64,000 bases of DNA from UBA1081 sp045639185 (GCA_045639185.1 JAZUCO010000115.1:1-64000); one strand, 5' to 3'. Positions 41,158 to 50,140 are shown, counted from the stretch's first letter. Notes: generated by a model not told the origin, from the letters alone. Made by a program: numbers and translations.

Positions 41158-42783
41158 TCAATCGAACAAATTCATAATTTCATGAACAAGTGTTTCAAAA
41201 AGATTTTTGATAAATCTGATAATTCTTTCAACTGTTGTTTCTGCTGTATATTCTGCGTCAACACCGTTACCGCCATAACAACCGATGTTGTTGCTTGTAA
41301 TTGGGTTGCCGAAGAAGTCTGTTGTGAGACCATCGTCAATTTTTATGCCGGCACCGATGAGAGGAGAGTCTTTTGAAAGTACAAAGCTGAGGATTTCATC
41401 TGTGTCTGTACCTGCAAAACCGGGAATTGTGTTTATTGAGTTTGTTGCAACAAGAGGTGAAAGTGCGTTGTAGAAGCAATTATTTGTGATTTTGTTGCCT
41501 CTGAAGATGTTATCGGCATCATATGCAAAAGTTTCATAATCGTTCATAACAAAGATATTGTTGGCTACGATTGAGTTATACATATTCTTGAGATGGAATG
41601 AGGCAGAATTTATGATTGTGTTGTTATAGAAATTGAGTTCATGTTCGCCTGCAGAGCCGACAGCAGTAGTGCTTCTGCCTCCGTTGTCGTTGATTGAGAG
41701 ACAGTAACGAACAGTGTTGCCGTGATGACCGCTGTAATTAGGGTTGTTACAGACAAATCTCATATTGTCATGAGAGTAGATATACTGATAGGTACAGTTG
41801 TGTGAATATGAGTCGAAGTCAACAGTCATGCCGTCACCGTAGTTTTTCTGACCTGCAATTTCGCAATACTGAACAGTACTGTTTACACTGCCCCAGAACC
41901 AACAAGCTGCAGTAAAGAACTGAATTTCACCGTTTTCATCAAGACCTTCACCCTGACAAGTGTCGATCATACGGCAGTTTGTAACGAGCGCACCGTCGCA
42001 TATGCCGATGAGTATAGCTTCAGCATCCATATCGTGAAGGTAACAATCTGTGATAAGAAGACCTTCGTTGAATACAGGATCAATATCTTTTTCATCTTCT
42101 ACCCATGCGTTGCCTTCCTCATTCCAGGAACCCCAGATTATGAAGCCATTAGCAATGTTATCAACTTCACAATTGCTGATTGTGAGATCATTTACAGGGT
42201 ATCTTGATGCTTTAGGGAATGACTTTACCATAACAGCAGCTCTTGCAACAGCTGCACCGCTCTGACAATCTGAACGACCTGTTACTTTTCCGTTAGGCAT
42301 ATCGTGGAAATAAATATTATCAAGAGTGATTCCTTCTGATGTTTTGTTTTTTGTATTTATCCATATGCCGCCACCGTTAGGAGCAGTGATTTCAAGATCT
42401 GAAATTGTGATATATGAACTGTCTACAAGTGTTATAACTTCAGTAGGTAAGTCAGTACGGAGAATTGCAGCTTCGCCTTCACCATATGATGAAATGATAA
42501 TGGGATTTTCTTTTGTACCCTGCCAATCAGTGATTACTATCGGGTCTGAATATGTACCGCCGTTTCTGAAAAGGAAAGTGTCGCCAGGGTTAACGCTTTC
42601 AAGTCTAAGGCCGTAAATAGTTTTTACAGCATCTTCGGGACTCATTGCGCTGTTTTCATCATTACCGTTTATTGAGTCTATGTAGTATGTCTTTGCTGTG
42701 TTTGCAAAAGATAAAATACTCATACAGCCAAAAAGAATACTGATAGTAAGTACAATACTTAATAATTTGAATGATTTTTTCAT
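41158..42783 (-). CDS. Secreted right-handed beta-helix protein with amphipathic C-terminal tail
   Basis: The 541-residue protein has a signal peptide (residues 1-27: MKKSFKLLSIVLTISILFGC with SFA at the cut) and then a repeated parallel beta-helix (ITISDLEITAPNGGGIWI, LTISNCEVDNIANG, LLITDCYLHDMDAEAILIG, NTVRYCLSIND, about residues 30-500), the fold of polysaccharide lyases and glycosidases of the PbH1 type. C20 fits a lipobox poorly. The last 24 residues (ERIIRFIKNLFETLVHEIMN and on) form an isolated amphipathic helix. The ATG follows AAGGAGA. It probably acts on or binds a polysaccharide outside the cell. Confidence 0.82.
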   Translation of the reverse strand: MKKSFKLLSIVLTISILFGCMSILSFANTAKTYYIDSINGNDENSAMSPEDAVKTIYGLRLESVNPGDTFLFRNGGTYSDPIVITDWQGTKENPIIISSYGEGEAAILRTDLPTEVITLVDSSYITISDLEITAPNGGGIWINTKNKTSEGITLDNIYFHDMPNGKVTGRSDCQSGAAVARAAVMVKSFPKASRYPVNDLTISNCEVDNIANGFIIWGSWNEEGNAWVEDEKDIDPVFNEGLLITDCYLHDMDAEAILIGICDGALVTNCRMIDTCQGEGLDENGEIQFFTAACWFWGSVNSTVQYCEIAGQKNYGDGMTVDFDSYSHNCTYQYIYSHDNMRFVCNNPNYSGHHGNTVRYCLSINDNGGRSTTAVGSAGEHELNFYNNTIINSASFHLKNMYNSIVANNIFVMNDYETFAYDADNIFRGNKITNNCFYNALSPLVATNSINTIPGFAGTDTDEILSFVLSKDSPLIGAGIKIDDGLTTDFFGNPITSNNIGCYGGNGVDAEYTAETTVERIIRFIKNLFETLVHEIMNLFD

Positions 42784-42816
42784 TTTGATTTCTCCTTTCG
42801 GAATCTTCTTGCATAT

Positions 42817-42845
42817 ATATTATCACTTAAACAATTAATAATCAA
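42817..42845 (-). promoter_or_regulatory. Promoter of the beta-helix gene
   Basis: On the minus strand TTGATT (42845-42840), 17 bases, TAATAT (42822-42817), about 28 bases of leader. Confidence 0.65.
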
Positions 42846-42899
42846 TATAAATTACCCAAATTTAAATTATAGTAATCTTAAAAAAATTAAATAAAACTC

Positions 42900-42927
42900 T
42901 TGACAAATTAACTTTTTGTGCTATAAT
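42900..42927 (+). promoter_or_regulatory. Promoter of the tRNA-Met/tRNA-Trp operon
   Basis: TTGACA (42900-42905), 16 bases, TATAAT (42922-42927), ending 19 bases before the first tRNA. Confidence 0.88.
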
Positions 42928-42946
42928 AATTTAGCAACAGAGATTT

Positions 42947-43023
42947 GGGCCATTAGCTCAGTTGGTTAGAGCAACCGGCTCATAACCGGTTGGTCCGGGG
43001 TTCGAGTCCCTGATGGTCCACCA
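42947..43023 (+). tRNA. tRNA-Met(CAT), elongator (tRNA-Ile2 not excluded)
   Basis: The cloverleaf has anticodon loop CTCATAA in a five-pair stem ACCGG/CCGGT, TTCGAGT in the T-loop and encoded CCA. The first base pair of the acceptor stem is G-C, so it is not initiator tRNA. A CAT anticodon modified to lysidine (tRNA-Ile2) cannot be told apart from sequence alone. Confidence 0.92.
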
Positions 43024-43032
43024 AGTTAATAT

Positions 43033-43108
43033 AGGGGTATAGCTCAGTTGGTAGAGCAGCGGTCTCCAAAACCGCGTGCCGAGGGTTCGAGCCCTTCTGC
43101 CCCTGCCA
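43033..43108 (+). tRNA. tRNA-Trp(CCA)
   Basis: The cloverleaf has acceptor stem AGGGGTA/TGCCCCT, anticodon loop CTCCAAA (anticodon CCA), discriminator G and encoded CCA. It is co-transcribed with the preceding tRNA, nine bases apart. Confidence 0.95.
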
Positions 43109-43113
43109 TAAAG

Positions 43114-43147
43114 AAACAGTTCTGAATAATCAGAGCTGTTTTTTATT
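43114..43147 (+). terminator. Intrinsic terminator of the tRNA-Met/Trp operon
   Basis: AAACAGTTCTGA pairs with TCAGAGCTGTTT (one G-T pair) around ATAA and is followed by TTTTATT. Confidence 0.85.
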
Positions 43148-43187
43148 GTTTAATTATGACTTTATTTCTGAGTTGAAGAAGATAATT

Positions 43188-43439
43188 ATGTCTTTGCCCT
43201 GGGATGAAGCAAGAGCGCTTGAAAATGATATAGAAACACTTGATTAAATAAGAGCAATGGCAGAAACTGCGGCGGCAGGGGAGACCATGGCACAGCTTAT
43301 CAAGGAAAATCATAATCTGCGTGTTGCAAATGCGTTGCTTAAAAAAGAGCTGCAGCTTACACAATGCAAAATGATATCATTTGATAATGCCAAGGAAATA
43401 GCAAAATATCTGACAACAGAATACAGCTCTGAATATTGA
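43188..43439 (+). pseudogene. Interrupted small gene of unknown function
   Basis: An ATG at 43188 opens 19 codons (MSLPWDEARALENDIETLD) that stop at TAA 43245-43247. The same frame continues without another stop to 43439 and re-opens at ATG 43257 (MAETAAAGETMAQLIKENHN at its start). If the TAA were a sense codon the product would be 83 residues, acidic at the start and a likely coiled coil in the middle (NLRVANALLKKELQLTQCKM). The second ATG has only a weak AGAG before it. A terminator follows. I read it as a gene broken by one nonsense change; two separate peptides are the alternative. The protein is not one I recognise. Confidence 0.5.
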
Positions 43440-43481
43440 GTACAGCGCAGATTTTGAAAAATCTGCGCTGTACTTTTTTAT
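43439..43481 (+). terminator. Intrinsic terminator after the interrupted gene
   Basis: AGTACAGCGCAGATTTT pairs with AAAATCTGCGCTGTACT and is followed by six T on the plus strand. On the minus strand the stem is not followed by T, so it belongs to the plus-strand gene. Confidence 0.88.
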
Positions 43482-44302
43482 TCTGTAAAACCGTTATTAA
43501 ATGTAATTGTATTGAGTATTTCAACAGATGTTTTATCAACAGTTGAACCTGCTACGGAAAAATCTGTAAGATTAATTGTTACAGTATAGAACCAAGTACC
43601 GTTGATAATCTTTCCGCTTTCATCTATAGTGACATTTACATATGCATTTTTGTATGTCATAGAAATATTTTCATCTGAAATTTCAAGTGGGAGACCTGAG
43701 TCAGACAATTGACCCATAACTGAGCTTAAATCACCGATAACAGATATCGCATGACCTACGCTGCCGCTGTTTATATCTGTATTTACAGTGTCTGTCTGCT
43801 CATTCATTGTAAGTTTCAATGATTTTGTAGTACTGTTTGTTTTTATCTCTGCAGATTTCACATCACTTTCAGTCATATTCTCATAACCGCCTGTAATACC
43901 GTTAAATTCTGTTGAATTTGCAGAAACAACACCTGAAATAATTGGTTTTACCATGTTGATAATGCTGTTTGCAAAACCTGAGCCGTCATTTATTGTGATG
44001 GAATTTAGTGAAATATTCTGTACAGATACGACGGAATCGGTCGTCTTTTTTGCCGCATTGATATATGTGCTAATTATCTCAGCTTTGCTCAGAGGTGCTT
44101 CTGTAGGACTGTTAACACTATTATCAGGTGTCTGAATTGCCTGATTTGTAGTATTATCTGCATTGCTTGTAGTTGTTGGTTGTGTTGATGCAGTTGTGTT
44201 CTGATTTATATTGTCAGTATCTGTATCTGCAGGTGTCTTTATGCAACCGGTTAATGTAAGAATAAGTAAGATTGCTAATGCAACTGACAAATTTTTTTTC
44301 AT
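43478..44302 (-). CDS. Lipoprotein of unknown function
   Basis: The 274-residue protein has a lipoprotein signal peptide (MKKNLSVALAILLILTLTGC, cysteine at residue 20) followed by a long Asp/Asn/Thr-rich linker (about residues 24-70). A mainly beta domain follows, with alternating hydrophobic residues (ENISMTYKNAYVNVTIDESG). The layout resembles surface lipoproteins of the LppX/LolA-like folds, but I cannot assign a family. ATG 44302 follows GGAGGCG; the longer open frame to 44542 lies inside the ung gene in another frame and is rejected. ung ends 22 bases upstream. Confidence 0.75.
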   Translation of the reverse strand: MKKNLSVALAILLILTLTGCIKTPADTDTDNINQNTTASTQPTTTSNADNTTNQAIQTPDNSVNSPTEAPLSKAEIISTYINAAKKTTDSVVSVQNISLNSITINDGSGFANSIINMVKPIISGVVSANSTEFNGITGGYENMTESDVKSAEIKTNSTTKSLKLTMNEQTDTVNTDINSGSVGHAISVIGDLSSVMGQLSDSGLPLEISDENISMTYKNAYVNVTIDESGKIINGTWFYTVTINLTDFSVAGSTVDKTSVEILNTITFNNGFTE

Positions 44303-44324
44303 TATTTTTACGCCTCCGAAAAAG

Positions 44325-44990
44325 TTAATCCAGTCTCCAATCAACGAGATCATCTGCAAGAAATTCATTAGTTTTTGAGAATGGTCTGCTGCCGAAAAAT
44401 CCGTTATATGCTGAGAGAGGGCTCGGATGTGCCGCTTCAAGAATAAAGTGATTTGGATTTGTAATAAGTTTTTTCTTATCTCTTGCAAATCTGCCCCAAA
44501 GTATAAACACAATTGGTTTTTCTCTCTTGTTGAGCAGTTCAATTATTCTGTCGGTAAAAATCTCCCAACCGAGACCACGATGACTTGCAGCTTCTCCGCC
44601 ACGGACAGTTAATACCGTATTGAGAAGAAGAACTCCGTTTTCTGCCCATTTTGTAAGATCACCGCTAAGGGGAACAGGAAAACCAAGATCGTCGTGATAT
44701 TCCTTAAAAATATTCACGAGTGACGGGGGAGGCTGAATACCGTTTTTTACAGAAAATGATAAGCCATGTGCCTGACCCGGACCGTGATAAGGATCCTGAC
44801 CGAGTATAACAGCCTTAACAGAATCATAATCAGTTATTTTTAATGCATTGAAAATATCATACATATCAGGATATACATCGTAAGCAGGATTTTTATATTC
44901 TTTTGCAAGAAAGCTTCTTATTTTGAGATAATATTCTTTTTCAAATTCACCATTCAGAATATCATCCCAATTGTTATTAAAGCTTACCAT
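44325..44990 (-). CDS. ung: Uracil-DNA glycosylase, family 1
   Basis: The 221-residue enzyme has the water-activating motif GQDPYHG at residues 64-70 (catalytic Asp 66), LLLNTVLTVRGGEAASH, IVFILWGRFARDKKKL and the DNA-minor-groove loop AAHPSPLSAYNGFFGSRPF. It removes uracil from DNA as the first step of base excision repair. Length equals the family norm. The ATG follows AGAAGGT. It is in the same direction as the metallophosphoesterase upstream, 21 bases away. Confidence 0.97.
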   Translation of the reverse strand: MVSFNNNWDDILNGEFEKEYYLKIRSFLAKEYKNPAYDVYPDMYDIFNALKITDYDSVKAVILGQDPYHGPGQAHGLSFSVKNGIQPPPSLVNIFKEYHDDLGFPVPLSGDLTKWAENGVLLLNTVLTVRGGEAASHRGLGWEIFTDRIIELLNKREKPIVFILWGRFARDKKKLITNPNHFILEAAHPSPLSAYNGFFGSRPFSKTNEFLADDLVDWRLD

Positions 44991-45011
44991 TTGTATAACC
45001 TTCTTTCATAA

Positions 45012-45869
45012 TCAGAATTCGACAACGGTAATTTCAGGACAGTTAAAAAGTCTGGGGATGTTGTTGTATCCGTCAAAGCCAGAGCTGATAATAAGTTTTA
45101 TATTGCCGATGTCATATTCGCCTTTGTCATACTGAGGAAAAATGCCTTGTTCGGGAGCTATAATACCACCGATTATAGGAAATCTCCATAATCCGCCGTG
45201 TGTATGTCCGCTCAGTACATAATCAATATCCCAAAGTGAAGCATCATCGTAAATAAAACTGTCAGGTCTGTGACAAAGAAGGACCGTTGTTTTATCTGTC
45301 GATGTAAAATCAACAAGGAATTTGTATGTAGAGTCATTCTGCCACTCTTCATCAGGTACATATTGCTGATTGAATGCATAATCAAACATTCCGCCGAGAC
45401 GGATTGGACAGCCGTTTATTTCAATATCAACATATTCCTCTTCGAGAATCGTACAACCCGTATTTTCAATGAGAGGAGAAACATTATCACCGTACGCATT
45501 TATGTAATTAAGGTCGTGATTACCGTATGAAAAATAGGTTGGTGCAATTTCCTTAAGTTTTGTGAGAAGTGTTATAAAATCAGAAATTTCTTCATCTGTC
45601 GCTTCGTCATTAATGAAATCTCCGCCAAGGCAGATTAAATCAGGATTCTGTTCTACGATTTTATCGAGTAATTCGGAATTATCTTCACCAAAACTTCTGC
45701 TATGTAGGTCTGATATAAAGACGATTCTGCATAAACCTGAGTTGTCTGTTGCGTAATTATATTTTTTTACGACAATATGATTTTCAGAAATCAAGACAGA
45801 CAGCAATATAAAAACAATTGCTGTCGTCAAGGATAATGTGATTTTTAATTTTTTGTTTTTTGCAGACAT
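45012..45869 (-). CDS. Membrane-anchored metallophosphoesterase (YkuE-like)
   Basis: The 285-residue protein has one N-terminal membrane helix (ITLSLTTAIVFILLSVLIS) followed by a calcineurin-like domain with the full motif set: FISDLHSRSFG, CLGGDFIND, YGNHDLNYI, LLCHRP and LSGHTHGG. It is a two-metal phosphodiesterase or phosphatase facing outward. YkuE-type enzymes in Firmicutes are twin-arginine substrates, but no RR motif is seen here. The start is uncertain: ATG 45869 lies five bases after the kdsB-like stop with no clear ribosome site and may depend on coupling, while a TTG at 45896 would overlap. Confidence 0.88.
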   Translation of the reverse strand: MSAKNKKLKITLSLTTAIVFILLSVLISENHIVVKKYNYATDNSGLCRIVFISDLHSRSFGEDNSELLDKIVEQNPDLICLGGDFINDEATDEEISDFITLLTKLKEIAPTYFSYGNHDLNYINAYGDNVSPLIENTGCTILEEEYVDIEINGCPIRLGGMFDYAFNQQYVPDEEWQNDSTYKFLVDFTSTDKTTVLLCHRPDSFIYDDASLWDIDYVLSGHTHGGLWRFPIIGGIIAPEQGIFPQYDKGEYDIGNIKLIISSGFDGYNNIPRLFNCPEITVVEF

Positions 45870-45873
45870 CTGA

Positions 45874-46611
45874 TTATTCAGCGAGATTGTTATCAATCAT
45901 ATATCTCTCAACCTGAACACGGTCTTTGGGAGTGTCAACAGAAAGAGATTTGCAATGCGCATTGATATAATAACATTCCTTGCGGTTTTCGATGAATCTG
46001 AAAGAGTCGTTTTCTTCGATTTTTTCAATAGGTCCGCGAGGAGTATTGTGATAATATTCGAGAGCTTCAGGTGTGAATGCACCGACGCCTACAAATTTCT
46101 GGTAAGTGTAATTCATTTCGCCCTTGGGGAAGGGAATGGGTGAACGAGAAATAAAGAGGCAGATGCCATCTTTATTTGTGACAATTTTAAGATTTGTAGG
46201 ATCAACAACTTCAACAGGATTTGAGAAGTCTGTCATAAGATTGGAAACATAGAAACCGTCTTCAGGAATAGATTCGGGAATACATTTTACGATGTCTTCA
46301 GCCTTTACAAGAGGTTCATCACCGTTGATCATAACATAAAGGTCAGCAGGCACCTTTTTGTACACTTCATAAAGACGTTCTGTTGCAGTTTCGCAATCGC
46401 TTGATGTCATAATTACTTTTGCACCGAAGCCTTCTGCAACTTCCTTGATTTCATTGCTGTCAGTTGCGACATATACTTCATCAAAGCATTCAACATCTTT
46501 TGAATGCTTCCACACCCAGTATACCATAGGCTTACCGCATATAAGCGCCAAAGGCTTGTTGTTAAAACGTGTTGATTCACTTCTTGCAGGTATCATACCG
46601 ATAATTTTCAT
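45874..46611 (-). CDS. KdsB-like CMP-sugar synthetase (3-deoxy-manno-octulosonate cytidylyltransferase family)
   Basis: The 245-residue protein begins MKIIGMIPARSESTRFNNKP, followed by KPM, ATDSNEI, INGDEPLV near residue 97 and SLSVDTPKD, matching KdsB, which activates Kdo with CTP for lipopolysaccharide. Gram-positive cells make no lipid A core, and no kdsA or kdsD is present here. It is the last gene of the polysaccharide operon, overlapping wzx by four bases, so it probably activates a Kdo-like or other acidic sugar for the capsule. The sugar itself is not identifiable. Confidence 0.85.
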   Translation of the reverse strand: MKIIGMIPARSESTRFNNKPLALICGKPMVYWVWKHSKDVECFDEVYVATDSNEIKEVAEGFGAKVIMTSSDCETATERLYEVYKKVPADLYVMINGDEPLVKAEDIVKCIPESIPEDGFYVSNLMTDFSNPVEVVDPTNLKIVTNKDGICLFISRSPIPFPKGEMNYTYQKFVGVGAFTPEALEYYHNTPRGPIEKIEENDSFRFIENRKECYYINAHCKSLSVDTPKDRVQVERYMIDNNLAE

Positions 46612-48161
46612 GTTTCAGAACCTCTCTTAATTCGTAATATTTTAAGTATTTTTAAAATAGGTTTATTAATTAATTCTTTTTCATAACTGTTGAATATAAT
46701 AAAATAATTCAATATTCCGTAAACAGTTGTAAAAATAATTATGCCTGTAAATAAAATAAATAGATTGTTGAAATCAATATATTGTGAACAGATTGATGTT
46801 ATAACTGATAATAAAACAGGTACAACAAAAATGGGCAACATATTTATCCAGAATCGACCGACATCAAGTTGCATTTTTGTTTTATAGAAGATGTTCATTA
46901 TCAGTCCTTGTCCCAACAACAGCGCTGCACCTGTTACCAATGCTGCACCGATAATTCCCATTGAATTCAATAATAACCAGGTACCGACAATATTTATCAA
47001 TGCAATAAACAAGTATAATAAGGAACGGAATCTGTGCATATTCTTTGCAACAGTAATACTAAGAAATACACTCTGAATCAAAGGAACTATATTTGGCACC
47101 ATCATTAGCAGTGCAACATAATATGCATCTTCATAACCTTCACCTGCATAAAATGTAAGAAATGGCTTACCGAATGAAATAAATCCGGAAATCAACAGCA
47201 TAATTATATAACATTGTAATCTGCCGATTTTTATTGCAATATCAGATAATTCTTTATCTGAAGCATTACTGAATACCATCTTGTTGATTTTAGGACCAAG
47301 AAGACTCGAAACACCTGTTGTGATGCTTATAATAATATTATTGAATGTTGCTCCGATGTTATATACAGCAACTCCTGCTGTTGCAAGTGACGGTATTGCA
47401 CCGATAAGTACTGTATCTGTTGCATTATAAAGTTGTGTAACAATATTTGCAACAAATATCCAGAATGAAAATTTTAATATTTCCTTTAGAATACCTGTCG
47501 GCATATTTTTAAATATGGGCTTGATATTCATTGATTTTCTTACATAGAAAACATAAGAAATGTTAATTGCAAGACTCATTATCATACTTGATGAAACAAG
47601 TCCGATTGATGCATATCCGAGATATAACATCAACAGATTGACTAACGGAGTAGCGCAAGTTGTTAAGATATTGGTTATCTGGATAAAAATGAATTTTTCA
47701 TGTGAATTAACAACAGAAATAAACGGAGATATGACAAATGAAACTGCCATATTTATTACCATCATAAAAACAAGAATTTTCATTCTTGATATTTCTTCTG
47801 ATGATAATGAATTTCCGTAGAAAAATCCGAGACAAAGAGTAAGTATTGTACCGACAATCAATGATGCGATACCAATTACAGAGAAGATAACAGAAAAAAG
47901 ACCGAATATTTTCTGTTCAGCTTCTTTTCCTTCTTCAGTTCGGCTTTTGATAAGATATCTGGTCATTGCAGAACCGATACCTAATGACATCAATGAAACA
48001 TAACTTGTGACACTTGATGCTAATTTATAAAGCCCGTATTCATCCTGACCGAGCAACTCCAGCATAATCGGAGTGTAAAAAATCGGAATAAGATTGCCGA
48101 CAATCAGGTTTATGTAGTTTAGAATAATACCGATTTTGAGTTGGTCTTTGATTTTTCTCAT
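46608..48161 (-). CDS. Polysaccharide flippase (Wzx, MOP superfamily)
   Basis: The 517-residue integral membrane protein has about twelve to fourteen helices and opens with LKIGIILNYINLIVGNLIPIFYTPIMLELLGQDEYGLYKLA, a characteristic start of oligosaccharide flippases. It would move the lipid-linked repeat unit from the inner to the outer face of the membrane. It overlaps the KdsB-like gene by four bases (ATGA) and follows the DUF115 gene by eight bases. Start at ATG 48161 behind AAGGATAG. Confidence 0.92.
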   Translation of the reverse strand: MRKIKDQLKIGIILNYINLIVGNLIPIFYTPIMLELLGQDEYGLYKLASSVTSYVSLMSLGIGSAMTRYLIKSRTEEGKEAEQKIFGLFSVIFSVIGIASLIVGTILTLCLGFFYGNSLSSEEISRMKILVFMMVINMAVSFVISPFISVVNSHEKFIFIQITNILTTCATPLVNLLMLYLGYASIGLVSSSMIMSLAINISYVFYVRKSMNIKPIFKNMPTGILKEILKFSFWIFVANIVTQLYNATDTVLIGAIPSLATAGVAVYNIGATFNNIIISITTGVSSLLGPKINKMVFSNASDKELSDIAIKIGRLQCYIIMLLISGFISFGKPFLTFYAGEGYEDAYYVALLMMVPNIVPLIQSVFLSITVAKNMHRFRSLLYLFIALINIVGTWLLLNSMGIIGAALVTGAALLLGQGLIMNIFYKTKMQLDVGRFWINMLPIFVVPVLLSVITSICSQYIDFNNLFILFTGIIIFTTVYGILNYFIIFNSYEKELINKPILKILKILRIKRGSET

Positions 48162-48169
48162 AGCTATCC

Positions 48170-48958
48170 TTAAAATAACGTATCAAAATCTACTCTCGGG
48201 AAAACTTCAAGTTTTCCTCCGCGAGTTGCATTAAAAACTTTTATATTGCGTGCATCGCAATGTTTTTTCATTGCAACGTAAGTTAATGTGCTTTTTTCTG
48301 TGTTAGGAATGTATAGGTTATCTTTATCTGTATTGTATTTATCAGAAAAGTAATCTTTTACAGTGTTATCAACCACAATTTCACCTTTACTGTTAATGCT
48401 TGTCTGAAAATGATGATCAACACCAATGAAATATATCTCTGAAAAGCCCATATAAGCAGCAATCTGTGCTGCTGTATACATAACGGTTGATGAGTTGTAA
48501 ATAACTTCAGAAATATCATCAGAAAAAAGATATTCTTCAGGATTTTCACTTATTTGATTTTTGATGTTAAAATAAACTGCATCATTTATTGCAATATCAA
48601 AATACCATTTATGTTGAATTGGAATAAATTTGTTGGGAAGCTCAATATTGTTGATAATATCGCGACAACCTGCGAGCATTTTTTCATCCTGAGATATATA
48701 AAATGTAGGTCTCCACGGTGTATCGTCAAAAATATTATATACTCTGTTGAATCCGAATGTGATATCACCGTTATTATGCAATTTTGTGAGATCATCAGCT
48801 TTTAGACTGGGACCATTACCTACAAAAAAACAACGTTTTTTATTGTGAATATCATTAAATTTCTTTATATCTTTTGAATATGTTGTTAACTGATAATTCT
48901 TGAGAAGATAATTTTTTGTTCTAGCTTCAATAGATTTTAATATTCTCAACTTTACCAT
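48170..48958 (-). CDS. DUF115-like protein, putative glycosyltransferase
   Basis: The 262-residue protein contains CFFVGNGPSLKADDLTKL near residue 40, DITFGFNRVYNIFDDTPWRPTFYISQDE and EIYFIGVDHHFQ near 163, the pattern of the DUF115 family found in flagellin- and capsule-glycosylation clusters. Its fold resembles Rossmann-type transferases. The ATG at 48958 lies within an AAGGATGG ribosome-like site, and a TTG three codons later is better spaced, so the true start may be 48949. It sits between a family 4 transferase and wzx. Confidence 0.7.
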   Translation of the reverse strand: MVKLRILKSIEARTKNYLLKNYQLTTYSKDIKKFNDIHNKKRCFFVGNGPSLKADDLTKLHNNGDITFGFNRVYNIFDDTPWRPTFYISQDEKMLAGCRDIINNIELPNKFIPIQHKWYFDIAINDAVYFNIKNQISENPEEYLFSDDISEVIYNSSTVMYTAAQIAAYMGFSEIYFIGVDHHFQTSINSKGEIVVDNTVKDYFSDKYNTDKDNLYIPNTEKSTLTYVAMKKHCDARNIKVFNATRGGKLEVFPRVDFDTLF

Positions 48959-48979
48959 CCTTGCTTTAATATATGTTTG

Positions 48980-50140
48980 TTATATTTTATATATCAGCTT
49001 CATTATGTTTTTAGGTGAATAACGTGAAACAGTTTCATATGCATTAGCGATTATTGATTCTTTTTCAGGATATTCAATCATTTTCTTTACACTTGATATC
49101 AAACTATCAGGATCTGGTTCTGCAAGTATGCAATTTTTTTCATTCACAGCAAACTCTTCAGTGCCAATTGAACGTGTTATTATGCAAGGTGTTCCGATAG
49201 CCATAGATTCCAATACAACAAGTCCTTGTGATTCAACATATGATGTGTGAACAAGAAAATCTGCTTTTTTCATATAGACATATGGATTTGGCTGATTGCC
49301 ATGTAATGTTACATAATCAGACAGATTCAAATCTTTGATGAGATTGATTAATAGCTCCATTTTTTCGCCGTCGCCCACAAAGTGCCACTTGAAATCAGTA
49401 TATCCGCTGTCAACAAGGTTTTTAGCTGCATAAACTGCATTTTCCATATGTTTTTCGGGTGCTAGTCTTCCGACAGTTACAATATTTGTTTTATCACTTT
49501 GGAAGTTGAGATTGTCGATAGTCATTGATTTTTCCTGAACTTTATCTATGTCTACCATATTTTGAATAACATCGAATTTATCAGCTAATTCCGGAAATTT
49601 TTCCGAAAGCATAATTTTGCAACCTTCGGAAACACTGATCATTTTGTCTAGATTTTTAATGTCTGTTACAAAATCAACAGTCTCATTTGCTGTAAGGTTG
49701 TATTCACCATGGTGCCACCAGCCGATTGATTTCTCGCAATTTACAGCAAAAGCTGCAATATTCATACATATACCGGGTCGAAAGCCGATAGCTATGTCAT
49801 AATGCTTATTATTTGTAAAGATTTTTTTTGCTAATCTGATATTATTTATGCCATATAATTTAGTTATTAAGAAGATGATACGTAAAATGAAAGATTTCCA
49901 ATCCTTAGATTTAATACATTTTAAGAGCGAGTCTTTTACACTGCCATAAGTATTGTGCAAATCTATCAATTTTATGTTTACATCTTCAGGAATTTCACTA
50001 AGGTAATCACCATATTCCTCGAGTAAGAGTAAATCCACATTGTAGTTGGTGTAATCAAAATTCTTTAAGATATCAACTAAAGATCTTTCAACACCGCCAC
50101 AGTTCAAATGGCCATTTATAAACAATACATTTTTTTTCAT
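48980..50140 (-). CDS. Family 4 glycosyltransferase
   Basis: The 386-residue GT-B enzyme begins KKNVLFINGHLNCGGVERSLVDIL. Its C-terminal nucleotide-sugar half has TVGRLAPEKHMENAVYAAK and PNPYVYMKKADFLVHTSYVESQGLVVLESMAIGTPCI (the E-x7-E motif). It would add one sugar to the lipid-linked repeat on the cytoplasmic face. The first ATG (50158) overlaps the upstream gene; the ATG at 50140, just after the upstream stop, gives the usual N-terminus and is used here. Neither has a strong ribosome site. Confidence 0.88.
   Translation of the reverse strand: MKKNVLFINGHLNCGGVERSLVDILKNFDYTNYNVDLLLLEEYGDYLSEIPEDVNIKLIDLHNTYGSVKDSLLKCIKSKDWKSFILRIIFLITKLYGINNIRLAKKIFTNNKHYDIAIGFRPGICMNIAAFAVNCEKSIGWWHHGEYNLTANETVDFVTDIKNLDKMISVSEGCKIMLSEKFPELADKFDVIQNMVDIDKVQEKSMTIDNLNFQSDKTNIVTVGRLAPEKHMENAVYAAKNLVDSGYTDFKWHFVGDGEKMELLINLIKDLNLSDYVTLHGNQPNPYVYMKKADFLVHTSYVESQGLVVLESMAIGTPCIITRSIGTEEFAVNEKNCILAEPDPDSLISSVKKMIEYPEKESIIANAYETVSRYSPKNIMKLIYKI

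Noticed and set aside
43488..44542. Longer lipoprotein frame beginning at 44542
   Set aside because: The extra 80 residues come from the ung gene read in another frame. The lipoprotein signal peptide and GGAGGCG site place the start at 44302.
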